Source: Tilletiopsis washingtonensis (taxonomy: Eukaryota > Basidiomycota > Exobasidiomycetes > Entylomatales). Taken from it: a stretch of 64,000 nucleotides of DNA. A program made the translations under genes and the position numbers. Every line of letters begins with the position of its first letter. Within the stretch, counting starts at the first letter, position 1. Location of the stretch: positions 248,001 to 312,000 of the forward strand of contig NW_020312013.1 in assembly GCF_003144115.1 (NCBI RefSeq), read 5' to 3'. The notes beneath the pieces are model-generated. The model did no database searches. It saw only the letters and a program-made list of their open reading frames with translations, and had not been told where the DNA came from. Shown in pieces: positions 12,834 to 22,550 of the stretch.

Positions 12834-15318
12834 ATGGCCGGTGCTCGCAAGCAGACATCGTCCGGCTTCGGCCACGCCTACACGGCCATGGTGGCCCTCG
12901 CACTGCTGCTCGCCTCGAGCTCGCTGCAGGGCGCCAGTGCGCTGCCGATGAACATCGCCGACGCTGCGGCAGCCTACGCCGCCGCCATTCCCGATGCCGG
13001 CTCGTGGTACGACTCGCAGATGGCGGCGGCCTCGAGTGTCGCCGCGCCGGCGCTCGCCGCCGTGGTGCCCACGCCCAGTGCACTGAGCCCGGCGGCCGTG
13101 TACAGCGCCGCCATCCCCGATCCCGGCACGTGGTACCTGGCGCAGATGGCGTCTGCCAGCTCGGCCCCTGCCGCCGTCGCGACGGCCGGCGCTGCGCAGC
13201 TGCTCGACCCCGTGGCGCTGCCGGCCATCCAGGCGCTGCAGGGCGCGCTGGCGGCCAACCTGGCGCCGCTGCCCAGTGCGGCCGCCTCGGGTCCCGCAGT
13301 TGTCTGGGACACGGCCGCCGGCGTCGACGAGCAGCGCAAGCTCTTTGCCCTCGCGCGCCGCCACGCCGCCAGCGTGCAGTCGGTGCACATGCAGCGCGGC
13401 TATGCCAAGTGGAACCGTCGCCAGGACGCAGCGGCCAGCACGGATGCCTCGACGGCACAGCAGCCGGCTGCTGCCACAGACTCGAGCGCTGCAGCACCCG
13501 CAGACTCGACAGCGCAGCAGCAGCCCGCCGACAGCTCGACGCAGCAGCCTGCCGCTGCCACGGACTCGAGCGCAGCAACACCCGCCGATGGCTCGACAAC
13601 GCAGCAGCCCGCCGATGGCTCGACAACGCAGCAGCCCGCCGACGGCTCGACGCAGCAGCAGCCCGCCGACGGCTCGACGCAGCAGCAGCCCGCCTCGACG
13701 GAGGCACAGCCCGCAGCTGCCGACTCATCGTCTGCCGCCGCGGCCGATGGCTCGGCAGCCACGCCGGCCACCACTACTGACTCCACGGCCGCCGCCCCGG
13801 CTGATGGATCAACTGCAGCACCGGCTGATGGCTCGAGCACTTCTTCTCCTGCCTCGACGGACAGCACGGCTGCCCCGGCCGATGGCTCCTCCTCGAGCAC
13901 GCCTGCCGCGTCCGATGGCTCGAACTCTGAAGCTGCGGCGCCTGCGCCGGCGGCTGATGAGACCACTCCGGCGGCCGATGCCACGAGCACCACTCCAGCA
14001 GCTGCCGAGGCCACGCCTGCCGCCCCTGCGGCCGAGGCGCCGGTATCCGATGCGACAAGCACCACGCCGGCCGCCGAGCCCACGCCCGCTGCTCCCGCAG
14101 CCGAGGCACCCGCGTCCGATGCCACGAGCACGAGCACCACGCCGGCAGCTGAGCCGACCCCCGCTGCTCCCGCTGCTGAGGCGCCGCCGGCCGCCGACAC
14201 GACCTCGTCCGCGTCGAGCTCTAGCTCTGCGGATGCGACGTCCAGCTCGAGCTCCAGCGCTGCTGAGACAACGTCCACCTCCACCGACTCGGCCGCGGCC
14301 TCCTCGAGCACCGTGGCGCCGGACGCGGCTGCGACGTCGAGCTCGAGCTCTGCCGCTGTCGTCGAGACGAGCACGGCCACGGAGGCCAATGTCACCACGT
14401 CGTCTTCGTCCAGCAGCGCCGCTTCCGCCACGCAGACGGCCAGCGATGCTGTCGTTTCGTCGTCGTCCACGCCTGCCTCGCCTGCGCCCACGCCCGCGCC
14501 GCAGAACAACGTCGTCGTGCCGGACAATGACGGCGCGCGCTGGGAGACGATTGTCGTGATGGTGCCGGACAACAATGACGACGACGACGACGTCGTCCGC
14601 GCCTCAGTCTCCTCCTCGGCTCCCGCATCCGGCGCCACGACGGCGCCCATCGTCGACACGTCCAGCCTCGCATCCATGGTGAGCGGCGCGCCTCTGTCGC
14701 ACTCCTTCATCAGCGACACCAGCGACTCAACCAACTTTCCCGTAAAGCCCGCAAGCACCCTCGCCGAGTCGACGACGCGCATCGCCGCGGCGGCCACTGG
14801 CTTTGCTGCGGTCGGCGAGCCGCCGCTGCGTGAGTCGGTCCGCACAACACCTGCTTGGACCCAGCTGACACCCTTCTGCAGTGGCTGGCGCCTCGACAGA
14901 CAGCGACACCGACGGCGACGAGGACTGCGAGGACGACGAGGACGATGACGACGTGCCCGCTGCCACGACGGCCAAGCAGAACGCCGCCGCCTCGACCTCG
15001 ACCCGCGCTTCCTCCACCTCGACTCGGGCCACGAGCACCGCAGCCAGCAGCACCTCGACGAGCAAGCCCTCGAGCTCTCCTACGCCGACGACGACGCCTG
15101 CCGCGCCCTCGTCCATCGGCGCATGGATCGACGCTTTCCTGGTGCGCACGCCGCGCCCCGCGCAGTCCGCTTGTGCCTTGCTGATACCGCCTACCCTGCA
15201 GTCCAAGATCGGCATGAGCAGCTCCTTCAAGGACCTCTTCGCGCGCGACTTTGTCGACGACGACGAGCCGCAGCTGCTGCGCCGCACCGACGGGCTCGTC
15301 TGGGCGCGCGAGATCTGA
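12834..15318 (+). CDS. Secreted Ser/Thr/Ala/Pro-rich repeat protein, function unknown
   Basis: Exon 1 12834-14829 and exon 2 14882-15318; a further in-frame 60-nt segment, 15142-15201, has a GTGCGC donor, a CTGAT branch and a CTGCAG acceptor, and is probably an intron. The N-terminus has a basic start and a hydrophobic core (AMVALALLLASSSLQGASA), a good signal peptide. It is followed by two copies of a module with the pattern IPD-x-G-[ST]-WY-x-x-QMA, near residues 45-70 and 85-110. Next come dibasic sites (ALARR, KWNRR) typical of Kex2 processing. Then about 400 residues are built of ADGST/QQP and Ser/Thr/Ala repeats, a likely heavily O-glycosylated stalk. The tail has acidic runs (NDDDDDVV; CEDDEDDDDV) and a short ordered-looking end (SSFKDLFARDFVDDDEPQLL). 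No GPI signal is visible. It could be a cell-wall or secreted adhesive protein; no family was recognised. Confidence 0.75.
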
Positions 15319-15410
15319 GCGCCGCCGCCCTCGTGTCACACATGCCCGCTCCTCGCCTTGACGGCGCAGTCCGTAGCAATGCATCTATCCCTAATCTACC
15401 CTGCTCGGCG

Positions 15411-17454
15411 TCACTGCCACCACTTTGAGTAGGCTTCGCGCGCCGCCGCGTCGCCCTGGAAGCGAAACTTGACGACGGCCGGCGGCTCTGCAAAGCCCTC
15501 GTCCTGCGTGGGCACCTGCAGCGCGGAGAAGTAGGCGCCGATGGCGATGCCCGGGATGAGGTTGCGCTCTGGCTCGTGGCCCAGGTCGTGGTGTGCGCGA
15601 TAGTAGCTGTTGTGTACTACCTGTTCGGAGCTGAGCTCGAACCAGGCGCAGCGGATCGGAACGCCGCGCTCGGCGGCTAGCTTCTGCTCGCGTGCCCGAC
15701 GGTTAGCAGGTGTCCGAGGCGGGAGCAGGTGCGCGAAGACTGACAACGTAGAACGCCCGTGTAGCCTTGTCCCGGTTCGTGCTGCAAAAGTCGTCAGTGA
15801 CAGAGCTCACTGGTCACGGCGCATGCGCTTCATGCTCACTTGTCTGTTGATAGACACGAGGGTGCGTCAGACGGGATACATAGACGCGCACACGAGCGCC
15901 GCTCACCAATGACGACGCTCTTGCCCTTCTGGAGAGCCTCGCGGGCCTTGGCGATGCACTTGTCGCGCTTGCCGAGCGTGTCCTGATTGATCCACTCGTA
16001 GCCGGCCGGCTCGAAATGATTGCGGTAGTAGCTGGTCTCTGTTCGTAGCGTCAGCCCGGTGCGCAGATAGGCGAAGTGCTGTGACGCACTGCCGGAGGCC
16101 GGAGGACCGACGAAGACCAGAATCTCGGGAGAGCTTGCAGGAGCGATCGCAGGCTTTGATGGCTCTGCGTCATCTTCTGCTGTGCGTCTGTCAGCACATC
16201 ACGGACAGCATCTCCTCGCGATTGACCCACTGGCCCAAGAGAGACGCCAGCCCTTCAGTTTGTAGTCCTCCGCCTGCGTCGTGTATCGTCAGCGAGGCGC
16301 CAGAGCTCAAGCAAGTCTGCTTTCTCCACGCACGTCGCCGCCCTGAAACCACTGCTCGGGCGTAAAAAAGGGCAGGCCGAGGTTGTCGGCCCACTTGCGG
16401 TCCGTGTCGTTGTGATCCTTCGCGATGCGGCCCCGCGCTGGCCGGCCAGCAGCGTCACCGACGTAGAAGCTACTCCCGTCGCCGCCGACCTTGACCCAGG
16501 CACGCTTGCCGCCCGCCACCTCGAGCTCCTGCATCGTGGCGTCCCACATGCCCGGCGCGGGCTTGCGGAAGCGGTCGTCTGCCAGCGCGGCGAGCACGAG
16601 CATCGGGCAGCCGATGGCCTGCGCGATGTGCGCAATCTTCTGCTGCCAGGTCAGCACCTTCTTGGCGGGCTTCGAGATGTCGTACGGCGTCGTCTGCTTC
16701 TGGTTCGACACGATGACGATGACGGACCTGCAGAGCGAGCAACGGTGAGCTGGATACTGGCTACGCAATGCGACGGACGCACCCCGACTCGTACTCCTCG
16801 CGCACTCGCTTGTAGACGTTCGCGAAGACGGGCTTGTAGTCGTACGGATCGCTTGGCGAGGGCCACGTCTGCAGAGAGTGGATCAGTCCGGTGCGCCTGC
16901 CGACCCTACACCTTCACACTGCGCTCGGCGTTCACTCACCCCCTGCTTCGGCACGACGAGCGTGCCGTCCAGATCGAACGCAGCCACCTTGATCGTCTGC
17001 TCTCTCTCGTTCTCCGGCAATGCCAGCGTCTTCTCCACGGCAGCAGCAAATGGCGCACCACACACGCCCAGCAGGCAGCCCGGCTTGCCGCGGAAGCGCA
17101 GCGGCGCCCGCCAGACTACGCGTGCGGAGCCGCTGCTGGTGGTGCTTCCTGACGCCTCGGCGGACGCGCCTGACGCAGCGCGCGGCGTGAAGATGGGCGC
17201 CACTGCCGCACGTGGGCGGAGTCAGCGGTGCAGGCAGAGCACAGCATGAGAACCTGAAACTCACACTTGCGCAGCGACGGAGCTGGCTTGGCGCTCCCTG
17301 CCGGCGCATCAGCCGCTGGCATCGCCGCTGCTGGCTTCGCTGCAGCGGACTTTAGCTTCTTGGCGCGGCTGGCGACGAGCTGGATGGGCTCGTCCTCGGC
17401 ACTGCTCTCGCCTGCGGCTGCGCTGCGCTTGGTCGCGCGCGTGGACGCACTCAT
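15411..17454 (-). CDS. PNKP: Bifunctional polynucleotide 3'-phosphatase/5'-kinase
   Basis: Nuclear repair enzyme that removes 3'-phosphates and adds 5'-phosphates at DNA breaks so that ligation can follow. Ten exons: 17265-17454, 16940-17202, 16783-16868, 16334-16727, 16231-16273, 16090-16176, 15907-16038, 15840-15843, 15745-15781, 15411-15683; 502 residues. An N-terminal basic stretch (ASRAKKLKS) suits nuclear import. The HAD phosphatase carries VAAFDLDGTLV near residue 140, with the nucleophile Asp in DLDGT, then VIVIVSNQ and FRKPAPGMW. The kinase P-loop is GPPASGKT at 349-356, then INQDTLG and the IDNTN motif. That motif is encoded across a 4-nt exon: without those four bases the frame breaks. 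The exon 5 limits were chosen because only they keep frame into the P-loop exon. No FHA domain is present, as in yeast-type Pnk1. It converges with the secreted protein gene (92 bp gap). Confidence 0.9.
15840..15843 (-). other. 4-nt micro-exon of PNKP
   Basis: On the minus strand the four bases ACAA lie between a perfect acceptor (TCAACAG) and a perfect donor (GTGAGC). Each flanking intron has its own CTGAC branch sequence. Joining the preceding G, these four bases and the following C gives Asp-Asn, completing the kinase motif IDNTN. Skipping them shifts frame and loses the motif. Confidence 0.85.
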
Positions 17455-17887
17455 GCCCGCTGCGGCAGGAGCGGCGAGCGGCAAGGTGCCTCGTCGCCCG
17501 GTGGCCGCAAGCAGCAGGCCGGGCCGTCGAAGGAGCGCGGTCGGCAAGAGCGCGCGGAGACGCGAGGAAGTCGGAATGGCGAGGGCACACAAGGCAGGCA
17601 AGACGAGGGAGCGCTGCGTGCACCGCGAGCTGGAGGTGACGCCGTGTTGCGCCAGCCAAGGGCGAGATGAGGGAGGAGAGCAGCGCGCGCGGTGTTGCTC
17701 GAGGCAGGCGCGAAGACGGTGCTCCACACCTCGCCCCGCTCCCACGCTCGTCACGCGTAGAGCCGCGCCGTGGGAGCGTTCAGTTGGCTGCGCACGATGC
17801 GCAGCAGCCGAGCTCTCCACCACGACCTCCGCCTCTCTCCCTCGCAGCGCACTGCCTGGCTCACTGACGCTGCTGGCGGCAGCAGCC
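17455..17887. promoter_or_regulatory. Divergent promoter PNKP / PB1-ZZ gene
   Basis: 433 bp head-to-head gap. It contains ACGCGT at 17752-17757. A long frame on the minus strand continues upstream of the PNKP ATG, but it lies in the shared promoter and shows no conserved content, so the start was kept at 17454. Confidence 0.5.
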
Positions 17888-20412
17888 ATGGCCTCCTCGC
17901 CCTCCTCCTCCTCCTCGGCGCTGCCGACGGCGGCGCTCGTGCTCAAGGCCTCGTGCGACGAGCGCACCAAGCGCCTCGTCTGGCCTGCCGCGCCGCTGCA
18001 GGCACTGCGCTGGGACGCCTGCCGCCGGCGCCTTGCAGAGGCGCTGCAGTTCGCACAGACGGACTTCAGAGTGGAGTGGAGGGATGATGACGGCGATGTG
18101 GTGAGTTGCCGGAAAGAGGCACAGCGAGGAGCACAGGATGGCGCAGGTGTGGAAGAGTGGAGGGGTGGAGCAAGCAGCAGCAAGCAGACAGCGGCGCGAT
18201 AGAAGGACAGCGGCGCGATAGAAGGACAGCGAGAGGCGCTGAAGGCGAGCAGGGAGCAGCGAGCATGCAGCAGCGCCAGAGACCATGGCAGAGGGAGAGA
18301 GAGAGCTGCAGCGAACAACAGAGCAGTGAAGGACAGCGGACTCATCTCACCTGGTGCTGGCGCTCACGCTCTTTTCACAGTGCGAGATTTCGAGCACGGC
18401 CGACCTGCACGAGGCGCTCTCCTACCACATCTCCTCCGATCCGTCGCGGCGCAGCGAGCCCGTGACGATGCGCGTGTCGGTGCGCGTCAGCACGGCCGTC
18501 GAGCTGTCTGACTTTGGCTCGAGCTTCGGATCAGCGTGGGGCGGCAGCAGTGTCGGCAGCCTGGACCTGTCGCGCCGCGGCGGAGAGGAGAGCGAGGGCG
18601 ACTACTACAGCGGCTCCGACGCGGCGAGCGAGTACGATGAGGAGCGGAGCGCGTGGGCGGCTGTGCCTAATCAGCCAAGATCGGGCAGCGCATCGTGGGA
18701 CGAGCTCTCCGGCAGCGAGGGCGCCGACGAGTGGAGCATCGCCGCTAGCTCCGTCTCGGGCTCGGGTCCTGCGGCACAGCGCGCCGGCCCATCGCGGATA
18801 CTGGCTGGCCCAGCTCAACGGCAGCAGGATCGCTCGCTGTCAGGAGGCTCTTCCAGGCCCTATCACTCCTCCTCTTCGCCTTCTTCCTCCGAGTCTGAGC
18901 CTTCAGACGCCGAGACCGAGTCTGGCCTTGGCGTCGGGACCAACTCCTCGTCTCTCGCCAACGGCGCACGCTCAAAGAAGTTTGCCAAGGCACGCCGCAT
19001 GGTGGCTGCACTCGATGCGCTGGCACTACTTCCGCAGCATCAGACGCACGGCTATCTGCACGAGGGCATCCGCTGCTCGACGTGCGGCATCGATCCGATC
19101 CGAGGCGCGCGCTTTCACTGCATCGAGTGTCCGGGCGGACGAGACTTCGTGAGTGTCAGGTGCAGCTGCCGTGGAGTCGTAGCTGACTGGGATTGGCCAA
19201 AGTGTGCGCCTTGTGAAGCCGCCCCGCCCTCCGCCTCGACGACAGAGGGCCATCAGGCGACACATCTCGTGCTCAAGCTCACAATGCCAGTCTCCACCTC
19301 CGCCGCCGCCTCGTCGCTTGGCATGTCTCTTCTGCACGCACAGCAGCGGCTCTATGCCGAGGCGGCCGCACACGCAATGCGGAGGAGTGCGTCAGAGGGC
19401 AGTGTCAGCGCCAGTGGCAGCAGCAGCAGTACAGCTGCAACGACGCCCAACGGCTCGCATTCCCACACGACCTGGCAGCCGTCGCCGCCGCAGCAGCAGA
19501 CGAAGTGCGACTACTGCAGCGGCATGCTCGAGGGCGTGCGCTACGTCTGTGCCAACTGCCCGCTCGGCGAGACGGGAGAGGGCTACAATCTCTGCCGGAC
19601 GTGCGAGGTGCACTCGCTCGCTGTGAGTGTGCAGGCGCAGGCCGTGCCAATGCCTTGCATCCGCTGACGCGTTGCACGACAGTGCCACGACCCGGCGCAC
19701 TTCTTCCTCAAGATCCGCGTGCCCAAGGACGGCAGTGGGCGTCTCGCGCTGCAGTCGCCGCTGTATCGCAACGAGAGCCTGCTGCCGATCTTCTACAAGG
19801 ACCTCTCCGCCGACGCACCTCCTCTGGGCACTGCTGCCGGTAGCCAGCAGGCCTCGCAGCCGCAAGGCAGCTGCGGCGCCTCACGCTGGGCTCGCGACTT
19901 GACAGCTGCTGCAGCGGCCGCGTCGTCTGCAGCGGACGCGTCAGGCGTCAAAGGCCGGCTAGGCGGATGGCGACGACGCATCATGGATGAGATCGAGCTG
20001 CGGCGCTTGACCGAGACGAGTGGCGCACGGCAACGGCAGCTCGTGCCACTGAGCGCGCTCATCCACCCGTCCATCCTGTGCGACCTGTGCTACGAGGTCA
20101 TCGAGGGCCCGTGGCTGCGATGCTGCAACTGCACCGGTGAGTCGGGCTCGCGAGCAGCGCAGCACTCGTGCTGACAAGGCCTTAGCGTCGCACGACCTGT
20201 GCGTGGGATGCGAGGGGAAAGTGGCGCATGACCCGTCCCATGCGTTTGCCGTCTTCAAGCAGCCGGTGAGTCTTCATGCCTGTCCTCTGCACCGCTGCGT
20301 CAGACTCACCGACACCCTCTGCCAGCTCGACCTGGACCTCTTCAAGTCGGCCATCGACCTCTCGGCCGACTCGGGCGCCGCACGGCCGCTGCTGCCGTTC
20401 CGCATCGTCTAG
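17888..20412 (+). CDS. PB1 domain plus three ZZ zinc fingers, Nbr1/p62-like selective autophagy receptor
   Basis: Exons 17888-18100, 18381-19148, 19203-19622, 19683-20136, 20186-20265, 20326-20412; 673 residues. Residues about 16-90 form a PB1 domain: a basic cluster LKASCDERTKR and an acidic OPCA-type motif WRDDDGDV-CEISSTADLHEAL, split by intron 1. A Ser/acidic linker follows. ZZ fingers lie near 298-335 (CSTCGIDPIRGARFHCIEC), 425-480 (CDYCSGMLEGVRYVCANC) and 595-640 (CDLCYEVIEGPWLRCCNC). PB1 with tandem ZZ is the layout of Nbr1 and p62, cargo receptors that bind Atg8. No FW (four-Trp) domain or UBA is visible. The protein ends PLLPFRIV, and FRIV fits the [FWY]xx[LIV] Atg8-interaction pattern, though without acidic neighbours. 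Intron 2 (19149-19202) is 54 nt with no stop, so its retention would keep frame. The receptor role is inferred from architecture. Confidence 0.75.
18190..18227. repeat. Perfect 19-bp tandem duplication inside an intron
   Basis: The unit agcggcgcgatagaaggac occurs twice head to tail, at 18190-18208 and 18209-18227, in the 280-nt first intron of the PB1/ZZ gene. It looks like a recent slippage or duplication; no function is implied. Confidence 0.9.
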
Positions 20413-20793
20413 CCCCTCGGCTCCTGCTGCGCCTGCACGGCTGCCCGTGCACGCTTCTGTCTCTGCTCCCTTCTGTCGTCACCACCACTGGGCCAAGCAG
20501 CCGCCTGCTTGAATGCATCCGTCATCTAGCCTGCTGCCTGGGCTGCCCCGGCCAGACGCGTCGCGTCATCGTGTTGGACGAGGCCAGGCGCGGCGCCATG
20601 TGGAGGTGCTTCCGGCGCCTTCTTCGTGCGCTGAGGCAGCAGGCCGAGCGCCGCCTCACACCACATCGTCCCTCGTTCCGGCCCCAGTCCTCTTCCTTGC
20701 CGCATGCCCAGCGCACCTAGCATACGCATCAGCATCATACGTCGCATCGTCAGCCCAAGCCGCATCGCCACACGCCCATCGAGTCCCCTCGTC
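20413..20793. promoter_or_regulatory. UNG1 upstream region
   Basis: 381 bp between the PB1/ZZ gene and UNG1, both on the plus strand. It contains ACGCGT at 20556-20561. No coding content is seen. Confidence 0.45.
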
Positions 20794-22430
20794 ATGGCGC
20801 CCAAGCGTGCCGCACCCGCCTCGCCGACCGCGTCCGGCAGCCGCAAGAGCCTGCGCACCTCCTCCTCGCAGGCCAAGGCCGCGCCAGAGGAGGATGCGCT
20901 CGAGGAGCAGCTGCCTGAGATCGACGATGCTCTGCTGCTAGCGGCGGCAGAAGAGGCAGAGCGGCGAGCCAGCGTGCCGCGCTCGTCGCAGCCCGAGGCG
21001 CAGGAGAAGGCCAAGCCAGAGAGGCCGGCTGCTGGCCTGCTGGCGGACGATGCAGACCCGCTTGCGATGGAGCGACGCACCATGCATCCGGAGTGGTTCG
21101 GACGCCTGGAGAAAAGCATGGCGGCGCCGAGCTTCAAGCAGGTGCGTGCAGTAGCTGCTGCTGTGGGAGCAGACGGCTGACGATGTGCACCTTCCAGCTA
21201 AAGAGCTTCCTGGCGAGCGAGGCAAAGGCGGGCATCACTGTCTATCCACCACGTGAGAGAGAAGCGCAAGGGCAGGCTTCGCTGCGGCGCTGACATCGCC
21301 CACAGCCGAGCTGGTCCACAGCTGGAGCAGGCTCACGCCGCCGAGCAACGTCAAGATTGTGATCCTGGGGTGAGTCTGTGGCAGCGCCTTCCACACGGCG
21401 CTACTGACAAGTCTTTCCACCAGGCAAGACCGTAAGTGACACCCATGCACTCACCACAGGCGACACTGACGCTCTCTGAAGCGTACCATGGGCCGGGCCA
21501 AGCGTGCGGTGAGTGTTGCGCTCGCTGCCGCGAGGCGAAGCTCACACTCGGCACCAGGCACATCCTTCTCGGTGCCTCGCTCTGTGCCGGCGCCGCCGAG
21601 CCTCAAGAACATGTACAAGGAGCTGCGTGCCGAGTACGGCAACGACTTTGCGGTGCCGAGCCATGGGTGCGTGTCGATCGCAGATGCGGTCCAGGCAGAC
21701 GCTTGGCTGACTCGCTAGCGCAGCTGCCTCGACGGCTGGGCAAAGCAGGGCGTGCTGCTTCTCAATGCGTGCCTAGTGCGTTCCAGAGCGGCTGCGCTTC
21801 CGATCCCTTGCTGACTCCGTCTCAGACCGTCCGCGCCGGCGCCGCAGCGTCGCATCACGGCAAGGGCTGGGAGCCCTTCACGCGAGCCGTGCTACAAGCA
21901 GTCGCAGCAGATGCTGCCCGCGCTGGTCCTGGCGCAGCCTCTGGCGCCAAGCCGGCTGCGGCCGCGCCGCCCAAGGGACAAGGCACGATCACCGGCATGT
22001 TCGCAAAGCAGAAGAAGCAGCAGAGCAGCGACAAGGGCCCGCAGGCTGCGGAGGAAGCACCGGCGATTGCGCCTGCAGCCGATGCGGCGCCATCCGCACC
22101 GCAAGGCGCGGACGAGAAGCAGGGCGGCGTGGTGTTCCTCGCTTGGGGCCTGCCGGCCGCCAAGAGCCTAGCAGACGCCGGCATCACCGACGTGAGTGCC
22201 GTCCGCATCCCCTAGGCGCTGCTCTGACTGCCCCTCGTCATGCCGAACAGGCGTCGCCGAACGTGCTGGTGCTCAAGTCTGCGCACCCGAGCCCGCTGTC
22301 TGCTCACCGCGGCTTCTTCCGGGCTGCAGCGACGCCCAAGCTGCCCAGTCTCTTCAAGGAGGCCAACGACTGGCTCGAGCAGCCCGGGCGCCGCGGGCCC
22401 GGCGGAGGCGTGCGGTGGGGCGAGCTGTAG
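20794..22430 (+). CDS. UNG1: Uracil-DNA glycosylase with an insert carrying a PCNA-box-like motif
   Basis: Excises uracil from DNA at the start of base excision repair. Nine exons: 20794-21141, 21198-21252, 21306-21369, 21424-21431 (8 nt), 21482-21508 (27 nt), 21558-21666, 21724-21775, 21826-22191, 22251-22430; 402 residues. The active-site motif GQDPYHG (catalytic D158) is assembled from three exons. GVLLLNACLTVRAG follows, and the C-terminal DNA-clamp motif HPSPLSAHRGF has its His at 355. The usual QAHGL after the active site reads QACGT. Between the WEPFT helix and VVFLAWG lies an insert of about 70 residues, Ala/Lys-rich and probably disordered, with QGTITGMF at 273-280, close to a PIP box (Qxx[ILM]xx[FY][FY]). 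Family members normally carry that box at the N-terminus. The N-terminal 100 residues (PKRAAP..., acidic stretches) suit nuclear targeting. It converges with MMS2 across 120 bp. Confidence 0.93.
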
Positions 22431-22550
22431 GCCGACATGGCCAGCCCTCGATCCTGATATATCAGCATGGCATTATCTCGCTGCCCCGCCCCCTGCCTCG
22501 TGCACAGCCGTACCTGCGCCTGCGACTGTGCGACGTCATTCGATTGCTGC

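Noticed and set aside
16191-16394. Alternative reading of PNKP exon 5 ending GLASLLGQWVNREEM
   Set aside because: It needs a donor that breaks frame with exon 4; the 16,231-16,273 exon with a GTGGGT donor keeps frame from phosphatase to P-loop.
17455-18345. Minus-strand open frame continuing PNKP upstream
   Set aside because: It overlaps the divergent promoter and the first exon of the PB1/ZZ gene and has no conserved content.
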